Shown: positions 52,735-61,276 of the stretch, in pieces
Layout of the letters: each line of letters begins with the position of its first letter
How positions within the stretch are numbered: the stretch's first letter is position 1
NCBI GenBank assembly: GCA_035610365.1
Contig: CM069432.1
Location: 169,072,035 to 169,136,034, forward strand
DNA length: 64,000 bases
Reading direction: 5' to 3'
Source: Aquatica leii
Lineage: Eukaryota > Arthropoda > Insecta > Coleoptera > Lampyridae
Translations under genes and position numbers: made by a program
The notes under the pieces: model-generated
The model's input: only the letters and a program-made list of their open reading frames with translations
What the model was told of the DNA's origin: nothing
Databases searched by the model: none

Positions 52735-54334
52735 AATTTATTATATACATTTGATGAAAACACAAAAACACACAATTAGGTACATAATTACATGAACATA
52801 TTTTATTATTTATAAATTAAATGAATTCCATTGTTACAAAGTAACTATATTTTCAAAATTGTTTTAATCTTAGTCTTATATTTATTTCTAAATAATAAGT
52901 CGTAAATGTCACTTTCAATGCCGGCGATATACTTTTTGCCGCCAATATAAAATATGAATAATACGAATAGTCTTTGCTAAATTCAAGAAAATTTATGTAT
53001 TTACGAAATACATAAATAACAAAGTTAACTAAATTATCTAAATCTGTAATGACATCCACTTGTTTAACTAGCACGCAGGTACGATGTGTATCGTCTGAGA
53101 GATAATTATAGTGTAGCTGTGTAGCAATATGTTAGTCGTAGGGTTAGAACGCAAAACGAATATTTTATCAAAAACGAAATAAAATTCAAAATCATCTCCA
53201 AGTAAGTTGGCAAGACTACCGGTATGAGGCATGAAAGCGGAGACTCGGGCTGGAACGTGTTTACAAATCGTACGTCTTGCACGCTTATAAATTTTATTTT
53301 ACATTTATTCTTGTTTTTAAAGTGAAATAAGATTTTCATAACTAGAAAATATTTTTTTTCCAAAAGTCGGGACCCGCCGAAAGCGAGACGTCTGGTCACC
53401 TTAATATAGATATCAAACCAATGACATCCATTAAACATATCATTATAGATATCCATAAGATATCATGTGCTATATGGACAGATTCTAAAACATAACCTTG
53501 AAATAGCTTTTTTACGTTCCATTACAATGATCTCCCAAGAATATGTAATGATAATTATATTATTCTTCATTTGAAATTATAATTTATAGATAGATGTTTG
53601 TCGTGGGTTTTTATAAATTTATACTTAAAAGATTTATTATTTATTGGACGATCGGGTACTGATCATGTCTCGTACAAGCTGTGAAATTATTCGTTGTTAT
53701 GATACAACTTTGTTTGAACTTTATTGACAAGTTATATTAGTCATACTTCTATATCTGATTTTTTTACATTCGCCGATGCTATATTTGATTGTTTTTCATA
53801 TACAACTCAATTTGAGTGTTATTGCGCGCCGTACTATAGTGGTGTGTAAATTTAAGTTTTAACATAACAATACCAAGTTTAGCTATTTACAGAATAAATG
53901 ACAAATACTAGCATATTTATAGAACATATTCCTTAAATGTCAGGATATTAAATTGAATGTAAAATGAATGTTCACTATATATAGATATAGTATGCTGTCT
54001 GGATATAAAGAAGAAATATCGTCGCGGTTGGTTGAGGGTGACTGATTCATTTACAAGTAACAACCAAAAACCAGTGAGGTGATAGTTCGAAACCGTGGTC
54101 ACAATTGAAGTTATATTAGGATGCTTCATGATTTACTCTCGCGGATTTTCTTATTGAAGAGAAATGTAAATTTTACAATCACCGATAAGCATTATTAAAA
54201 TCTATGTTGTGACTTGTGCCAAAATGTTTAGAAACAGCAGACTTAGAAATATGCTTTTTCCTTATACAAAGATCATGTTGTGAAATGTATGTGTTGACGT
54301 TCGTCGTTCATCGATTTTTATTCTTTCTTACATT
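52735..54334. other. AT-rich sequence without a recognisable gene
   Basis: No conserved protein, RNA or element ends seen. Minus-strand open frames at 53106-53456 and 52853-53074 have no recognisable similarity and no splice context. Confidence 0.45.
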
Positions 54335-54565
54335 TTTAGAAGTTTAGAATCTGACTTGGTTCACGAGTTGATTACTTAACTATTTAAAAGTTTTTTGTTA
54401 GATTTCGATTTCTTTCACGCTCTGGTGAAGCCCTTTAGGAAAGTGGGCAAAACGTTGGCACTTTCCGTTACAACGTTGACACCGTCCAAACCCGAAAGAC
54501 GTTGTTATATTAGTATAGGCTCCGGCCGTGGAAGCTTTCGCTATTACATTAACAAAAGTAAAGTC
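54335..54565 (+). repeat. Solo Penelope-type terminal repeat with hammerhead-like motif
   Basis: AGAAGTTTAGAATCTGACTT through TTTGTTAGATTTCG, CTGGTGAAGCCC (54422 on), GGGCAAAACGTTGGC, ACCGTCCAAACCCG and GCTATTACATTA matches the right arm of the element at 2044-3650. The hammerhead core has CTGGTGA for CTGATGA and CAAAAC for GAAAC, so both halves are mutated. It ends where coding sequence would begin but none follows. Confidence 0.7.
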
Positions 54566-54599
54566 TTGCAAAATCAAGGCCTGCGCGTACATTAAATAG

Positions 54600-55582
54600 T
54601 AAACATTTTCCATACAGTTAAAATTTGCCGTTATAGTGTCGTGCAATGTAGAACTAGTCTTTTCACAAGACAAAAACATACTTGCCAAGAACAGAGGCAG
54701 ATTTACAGTTGAACGTTTGTTGCATAGTGCATATTTTTAATGCGTAATTATTCCAACCTACTTATTACGAAACTAACGTAATGATTTTTACTTTCTATGA
54801 TAAATGACTCAAAATAACAAAAAAGTGAAACATTAAGTTTGATGAGTAAGTTTGAAACAAAATCAACTTCCTAAACGAACTGGAATACGGTTCAAATATA
54901 ATACTTAACACGCTAGGTTCCAACAATATTTTGTAATTAAAGGAAGTTTAGGATAATGAAGCAATCTTTCCTTCTTCAAAATTACACCATTATTAAGAAT
55001 ATCTATATTTGCAATCAGAGAATAAGTAAAATACAACTAAAGTCTTTAACAAGTCTTAGAAAGCTTTCTCACTATAAAAATTTCACACTTTTCAAATAAC
55101 GAAACTACATTTTTCCCATTTTCAAAAAGAAAATATGTAACAAGCTCAAAATCTACAAAAATACACCAAACTATAATCTTTGCCATTTCAATCATTCGCA
55201 AATATATCTATATACACTATTTTTCTTAATTGTAATTGTGCTTATCTGATTATCAGTTGACAAAAAGTATAAACATTTTTGTAAAAGGTAATAATAAAAT
55301 TGGTCTTTTTTGTTTAGAGTTGGTGTTTGAAGAGGAACCCGTTTAGTACAAAAATCTCATAAATTAACAATATTTAAACAGCAATTTTAATTTTACTAAG
55401 TATTATTTACAATTGCCTCTATTTACACATATGTACTTTTTCAAATTTAACCAATATTGTTTAAACACTAAACAAATTGTGAAACTAAGATGAAATTAAT
55501 TTTGAACACACTATCTGAATTTATGAGTAAATGATCAAAAGGAAGATATAATAAACATGACAATAAAATTAGACAACCTATG
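54600..55582. other. Probable 3' flank and 3' UTR of the phosphatase gene
   Basis: No other gene seen. The AT-rich sequence immediately left of 55583 would be the 3' UTR of the minus-strand phosphatase. I could not fix a polyadenylation site. Confidence 0.3.
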
Positions 55583-56554
55583 TTATTGTACTTTGTCTAA
55601 TTCTGTTTCTCCTTGCTCTTGAAGTACATTTCCTTTTTGGTGGATTACTGGCACTGAGCATTTTGTTATTAAATCGTCATAGGATTTTCCTTGTAGTAAG
55701 CAAACAATAACCACTGTCATATTGTCACAACCCAAGCCTGCCATTTCACAATCGGGAGCTAAACATTGCATCATTAGTGATTCGCATATTTCCTCTGGAT
55801 CAATTCCAGCTGCTATGTTTTGCCGAACAAAAGCGACCACTTCATCATTTGTCATTACATCCCAGATCCCGTCACAAGCTAACACAATAAATTCCCAATC
55901 CTGAGTAATATTTCGAACTTCTACATCTGGATATGCTGTAACAATTTGATCTTCGGGTTTCATTTTTTCATTTCTTTTAAAAATAAAGTCCCCCAACGCC
56001 CTAGAAAGTGCCAAATTTCCATTAACCCTATTACAATCAACCCAGCCTCCAGCAGCAGTTATTCTATCGAATTCTTGTTGAAGATGTGGTTTGTGATCAA
56101 CAGAAAGTGGTTCTGCTACACCAGCGATGCTCGCAACTGCTCGAGAATCACCAACATTTGCACAAAATAGCCTATTATTTTTAATGACCATTGTAATAGC
56201 AGTAGTACCAGCTTGCTCATGTTTAAGAGACTCATCATTTTGCATGACTTCATCCATTTCTAGGAATGCTTGTTTCATGGCATCTATTATGTTACCTTCT
56301 TTGTATTCATTTCTTTTGGTAATAAACTTATGTAAATGTTTCCCAGCATAGTCAGCTATTTTAGCTCCACCGTGACCATCATAAACAGCAAAGAAGGCAC
56401 TGCCCGGGTCTTCGGGTAAAGATAAGATGTGAGTATGCGAATCTTCCATGTTAATTCGCCAACCTTGCATACAGCTGGATCCAACACGAAACTCAGAATT
56501 TTGGCAGCAAGCTGTATCTTTTGCCGTGACCGGTTCGGAAAGCATTTGACCCAT
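55583..56554 (-). CDS. PPM/PP2C-type Ser/Thr protein phosphatase
   Basis: A 323-residue intronless coding frame. The ATG at 56554 is chosen because an intron acceptor (AATTTTAG) ends just upstream at 56565, and because MGQMLSEPV is a good N-myristoylation start, as in PPM1A/B. The usual PP2C blocks are in order: GWRINMEDSH (Arg33, Glu37, Asp38), FFAVYDGHGGAKIADYAGK (Asp59), EQAGTTAITMV, CANVGDSRAV, LSVDHKP, NGNLALSRALGDF, VLACDGIWDVM (Asp228) and LGCDNMTVVIV (Asp277). The metal-binding aspartates and phosphate-binding arginine are all present, so it should be an active Mn/Mg-dependent phosphatase. The catalytic domain fills the protein, with a short C-terminal tail. A 5' UTR intron is implied. 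It resembles the insect PP2C commonly annotated as T23F11.1-like. Confidence 0.93.
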   Translation of the reverse strand: MGQMLSEPVTAKDTACCQNSEFRVGSSCMQGWRINMEDSHTHILSLPEDPGSAFFAVYDGHGGAKIADYAGKHLHKFITKRNEYKEGNIIDAMKQAFLEMDEVMQNDESLKHEQAGTTAITMVIKNNRLFCANVGDSRAVASIAGVAEPLSVDHKPHLQQEFDRITAAGGWVDCNRVNGNLALSRALGDFIFKRNEKMKPEDQIVTAYPDVEVRNITQDWEFIVLACDGIWDVMTNDEVVAFVRQNIAAGIDPEEICESLMMQCLAPDCEMAGLGCDNMTVVIVCLLQGKSYDDLITKCSVPVIHQKGNVLQEQGETELDKVQ

Positions 56555-56989
56555 GGCTTTCAACCTAAAATTATTAATTAACACAATTAGTTATAGAAAT
56601 GTTAAACTACCGTGTAAAAGACGAAGTTGGACCTCGTAATGCGGGATGAAAATACATTTTGTCAAAAAAAAAACCAAATAACAATTTTAAGTTTAACGTC
56701 AATTTAAAATTATTTTTGACACAATAATTAATTTGTTGTCATGATTTACTTACGCAAAATGTTTCCAATGTAGATAGCAAAAAAATAATTAAATCAAATT
56801 ACGGCAATAACAAATATATTTAGGAATTGCGAAGCATTTTGTCATATTTCGAAGTGTTAGTTAATCAATTAGTCATTTTTACTAATAAACGTCATTAATT
56901 AGGAGATAGGTTATAGTTATAACGATAGCCAACGCAAACGCTAGTGTTTTAGTAACATATTATGTTTAAGTGTTGGTTAAATTGAGAAG
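56555..56989. promoter_or_regulatory. Shared promoter region between PP2C and lin-52
   Basis: The two start codons are 435 bp apart on opposite strands. The interval contains the 5' UTR exon edge of the phosphatase and no other gene. Divergent transcription from one control region is likely. No TATA box is obvious at either side. Confidence 0.5.
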
Positions 56990-57667
56990 ATGGCTTCGGA
57001 GAAACCCGGGAGCGTTGAACAAGGTAAGAATTTTGAAATTTTGTAATTAATTATATAAAGTACGCTACCATTTCTTCCTCATATAATAACACCGAACTAT
57101 TAATCTATTTATCAACCGGTAAATCATGAAATATTTCCCGTGTAATAAAGTAACATTAATAAATTATCTCCCAGTATGTCAAAGTTACTCTGTAAGCGAC
57201 GCTGTCAAAATATTATTGACTGTTGTAGTGAACGAGTCTGGATTTTCTTCGCTCGAAGACAGTCTACTTAGTATGGAGAATTTAGATCGGTCTTCGCCAG
57301 AACTATGGCCAGAAAAATGTATGTTTATTGTTTATTTAACCCCGCTTTAGCTTGATAAAAGTTATAGTTCCAGGTATGTCTGATTTCATCAACAGTTTTT
57401 CACCCACAAGCACTACAAAACCACCATATTCAAAAGTCTTTTCAGCTGAAGATACTAATTACTTACACCGTGAGTTTTCAAGTGTTAATTTATTTCATAA
57501 TCCAACTTGGTTATCTTTTAGAATTAGCTACGTTGTCTACTGCAGGACTAATTTCTAAAGTAAAAGACTTACACGACATCGCATATCAATTAGGAGTTGA
57601 GGAATCGAAAGAAATGACTCGAGGAAAGTATTTAAACTTGTTTAACAAACCTCGAAGGCCGACGTAG
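56990..57667 (+). CDS. lin-52: LIN52, subunit of the DREAM/MuvB complex
   Basis: Four exons join in phase to 123 residues: 56990-57023, 57229-57318, 57368-57469 and 57522-57667, all with GT-AG introns. The product has SLEDSLLSMENLDRSSPELW followed by PEKFPGMSDFINSF, then EDTNYLHQLATLSTAGLISK and HDIAYQLGVEESKEMTRGKY. The S-L-L-S-x-E-x-L-D-R-x-S-P-x-L-W-P-E motif and the C-terminal YQLG-x-(D/E)ES+EMTRGK helix are specific to LIN52. LIN52 docks the pocket protein and LIN9 in the complex that represses cell-cycle genes. The exon 2 and exon 3 acceptors were chosen for best fit to the family; alternatives in the same phase exist at 57170 and 57374. The animal protein is about 116 residues, so this is full length. 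Confidence 0.9.
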
Positions 57668-58080
57668 CTACATCTGTTAACTCTGTTGTTGTGTAAATAA
57701 GAAAACATTTTATGAATGAAAAATATAATAACTATTGCGTGTTTAATAAATATATTTTTACAATAATAGTAAACTTTTTCTTCCTAGTTATTACTTTTGT
57801 AACGTAATTGCTTAAAACAGCTAATAAATGATTCGTAAATTACAAAAGTTTACGATAGAGAATTTAAACTTGCATTTATTGAATTTTGTTAACTTTATTT
57901 GAAAATAAGTGAACAACAGAATTTCTCAAAATTAAATAAATTTTTTTATCACAGCTTTAAAATCGCATATTTGACAACCAATACCAAAATATGATTTTTA
58001 GCAAATACAGACAATGCATAAGTAAAAACAAAATATTTCTTATGAAATCTTAAGCTTTCGTGGTTGTTATGTTTATTATT
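57668..58080. other. 3' flank of lin-52
   Basis: AT-rich. AATAAATA at 57747-57754 is a plausible polyadenylation signal, 80 bp after the stop. Nothing else seen. Confidence 0.4.
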
Positions 58081-58311
58081 ATAAGCGACTTTCGGCTTAG
58101 ACCGCGTCGTAGTTAAACAGACTAAAATGACACTGACATTTACCACTTTGAAGATGCAAGCTGCAATGTATTGCGAAACGTCAGTTTGTTTGTGTTCACG
58201 AACCACAATACGACAAAGGCCAAGTTCTACTTCTTGTTTTGGCTCTCAAGGAGGACCAAGCCTAAGTCTGGGTGTTTAACTACGACGCGATCTAAGCCGA
58301 AAGTCGCTTAT
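58081..58311. repeat. Foldback element with 38-bp inverted ends
   Basis: ATAAGCGACTTTCGGCTTAG (continuing ACCGCGTCGTAGTTAAAC) at 58081-58118 is repeated inverted at 58274-58311 with one mismatch. The interior carries TTTGAAGATGCAA ... TTGCGAAACGTC, which resembles a hammerhead core with GCAA/TTGC as stem II. A one-armed copy lies at 11993-12172. Short length and arm structure suggest a MITE-like or Penelope-related foldback unit. Confidence 0.65.
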
Positions 58312-59089
58312 ATGCATAAAAATATTGCTTATGTAAAACAGGTTTTACTTTAATAATTTTTAAATCATTAAGTACGTGTTTTTTTTACTCAAATTTAGTC
58401 TGCTTTGAAATATATTTGTAGGTTGGGAAAAAAATTACTTTCATAGATTTTACGGGAGTATGCAAACAAAAAGAATATAATTACTACAATTCCAACAGGA
58501 CACTTGATACTGCTACGAACTTAAAAGTACGAAAACAAGCTTCAAGTTGACGTTATTGACAACCCAAAACTTGAAGCGTTTTTGTACGAATAACATTCAC
58601 AATTTTTTTTGTTGGTCATCTACTTGTTGAGCATAGAGGTGATTATGGAAATGTTTATTTTATCTATTTATGCACCAAGGCCGTTATTATGGTTACGCCT
58701 GGGGAGCAACGTGATGCAGTCAGAGGGCGTCTTGCCGAGGGATATGTATGTTACTCGATGGGCGTAGTCATCTAATAAATCACTATATAAACTAAAAATA
58801 AACAATTACTTTAGTTTCTATTACAAGTATATCTATTAGTTTAGAAAAATAAATAGTTTGGCCTTTAATTAGTAACTTGTCTAATTGATTATACAATCAC
58901 AATGAATGTACAAGAATTGCTCAAATACCTTGATAAAAAAGGCACACAATGAAATAGAAAACTTGTGATCATCTAAATCTAAACAAAAATATTAAAGCGT
59001 ATCCCGAAGTATTTGGAAACTTCAAGGGGATGGAATGTTCGAGATTCGGATAACGTAAGAAGATACCCAACAAACACAAAGATGTTATA

Positions 59090-59260
59090 AGGACGTCCCG
59101 GGGACATGATGTTGCGGATCACTGGATGTCCCAAAGTCATCCTATTTTAATTCTGTGTATGTTCTAGGGACATTCATGGGACGTTCTTTTGTCACAACTG
59201 TGTGCATCCCTACGATGTCGTAGAACATCCGCAACGAGACGTCCCTTTTGGATGACTGTA
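59090..59260. repeat. Cluster of GGACGTCC-like words, copy 2
   Basis: AGGACGTCCC, GGGGACATGA, TGGATGTCCC, GGGACATTC, GGGACGTTC, GAACATCC and GAGACGTCCC recur within 170 bp. The same word family is at 10680-10810, preceded in both cases by an ACAACAAAC-type block. It looks like a decayed repeat family. Confidence 0.4.
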
Positions 59261-59781
59261 GGATATGTAAGAAGTAGTCATATCCCTCTTCTTTTCTACA
59301 TATTGAATTGGAAAAATAATTATATATAGTATATAGCATAGGTATATAGTAATTACGAGAGCTCCAGCACAAATTGTACTCTGTGGCTCGAGTGTAACTC
59401 AGTTAAGTAAAAAACAAGAATTAAGAAAAGAAATAGCAACTAATATGTCGATCGATACTTTCAATGCAACGTGTGTTGAGCGAGATATGTTTTCTGTTGT
59501 TTAATTCATAGGCTTTTAAGCAATGATTTACTAGAGGTTTCGCGTAATTACTATACTATATATGTATATCGTATTTATATCAAGAAAAGTACCATTTCCA
59601 GTTAAAGTACATCTACTTTGAGGTTTTTTCTATTGTTTTCTTTATTCAGTAAGGAGACTTAACGTACTCCTCTGCGACTTGACGTAATGAATAAAAATAA
59701 CTATCAAATAAAATACAAATTATCATTACATAAAACTATATTTTTAAATAATAATCCTAATTATATTCAATTAAAATAAAT

Positions 59782-59879
59782 TTAGAGATTATTTCATTTT
59801 ATTATCTTCTCGATCCCGGCGTTCTTTGGCCCTCCTTAGCGAGTTTTTTATACTTCTTTCCGATTTTTTTAATTGGCGC
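59782..59879 (-). CDS. Possible terminal exon of an unidentified gene
   Basis: After a TTGTTTTAG acceptor (minus strand) the sequence reads RQLKKSERSIKNSLRRAKER then RDREDNKMK and a TAA. The strongly basic, helical composition differs from the surrounding AT-rich noise. No upstream exon was found, and the family is not recognised. Confidence 0.25.
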
Positions 59880-60489
59880 CTAAAACAATGCAACTACATA
59901 AGAGATGGATCGTCATGTAGAGTCGATAAAAAAGTTGATACAAAAAACTTATTTTGGTATTTCTAAGTAGTCAGAATTTACATTTTTCTGAATTAATTAA
60001 AGAATTGATAAATTGATACTTCTTTTGTAGAATTATTGATTGATCTTTTTGACGATTCTATTATTGATTAAATCATAAGAGATGATCGATTATAACCAGT
60101 TAAAAATTGTTTAAATCGTTCTTAAAAAAAAACCATTTGTAAACACGTCAGTTTTGCAAATTCATTAAGAAATTTGATACACGGAGAGAAAAGTTTACTG
60201 TAATAAAGCAAAAACAGCTATATTTCATGCAAATAGGCTGTTGGTTTTGAGTCATGCCGATGTACGCTTAAATAAAGCTTTCATTTTATTACAACAAATA
60301 TTTTGAAAAAGAATTGTATAGATTTTATAATATATCAATTTAAGAAAACATCGTTTTCTTTTATCATTCAAAAGTTGCTTAATGTGATCGTAGAGAAGAA
60401 CCATAGTTATGACAAGTACTGCTTTTTCTTATCTCTGTTGATTGTTGTGTTTTATCATAAATAGGTTTAATAGTAATAACACTTCGTAT

Positions 60490-60958
60490 TGAAACGTCCG
60501 AGAAATTACTTGCAAATGCAAGAGCCTTCTAGAACTGTTATCTAGTTTCTAGAAAATATAGCGAAAAGTGAGGAACGATCGAGAAGAATTCGCTGATGTC
60601 TATAAAAGCCGAAGATGGAAATCGTAGGTCAGTTATTGCTGGAATGTGAAAGCATGCAGTATTAAGAAGATTATCAAGTTGAAATAAATACGTATCGTTA
60701 GCACGCGCGGCGTTTTAAATAAATAACAGTGTACACCGAATCGAGTGAACGTGACTTATAGTGTAAACAAATCCGAGGACGTTATCTAATCTTATCTTAA
60801 GTGTTATACAACGGTTATACATAAATTATAGTGTAAGTGTTTTTATTATTAGATTTTAGTAGTTCGGTCAATTTAAAAGTATACATATTTCTATAACAAG
60901 TAAACGTAGTTTTAGTCGTTATAAATAAATTATTTTTTTAATAATAAAAGACGTAACA
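60490..60958 (+). repeat. LTR of the third Gypsy copy
   Basis: Matches the 465-bp LTR of copies A/B, with an AAG insertion near 60665 and several changes in the last 50 bases (ending AATAAAAGACGTAACA). It retains both TTCTAGAA sites and the TATAAAAG box. A primer-binding-site candidate, TGGCGTCAGGTGTTGAGG, follows directly. Confidence 0.85.
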
Positions 60959-61276
60959 GTGGCGTCAGGTGTTGAGGTATCAAACCGTTCGCGATTTTTA
61001 GTGTGAATACCATTAAGTTATTTGATATCGCACCCGTAATAAAAACATTGCGTAAATATCTGTTAAGATTCGCGATAAGCGCGTTTATTTATAAAGTTAA
61101 AATAGTGTTTATTAAACTTTTTCTTTTAACAAGTGCGTGTTCGCGATATTATTTAAATTCGTTTTCGTGGTTTAATATTAACAAGTGGATCGTTATTAAA
61201 ATTTTGTGTTATACAAAAACTGCATTTTAAAAAGTAGTGTATTTAAAAACTTTATATTCGTGTTATATTTAAATTT

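Larger units (their letters stand above)
58312..60489. other. Mostly AT-rich intergenic sequence
   Basis: No complete gene seen. It contains the GGACGTCC-word cluster (59090-59260) and one possible terminal exon on the minus strand (59782-59879), listed separately. Confidence 0.4.

Noticed and set aside
57170..57228. Earlier acceptor for lin-52 exon 2
   Set aside because: It keeps frame but would add 20 residues not expected between the start and the SLEDSLLS motif; the TTGTAG acceptor at 57228 gives the normal LIN52 length.
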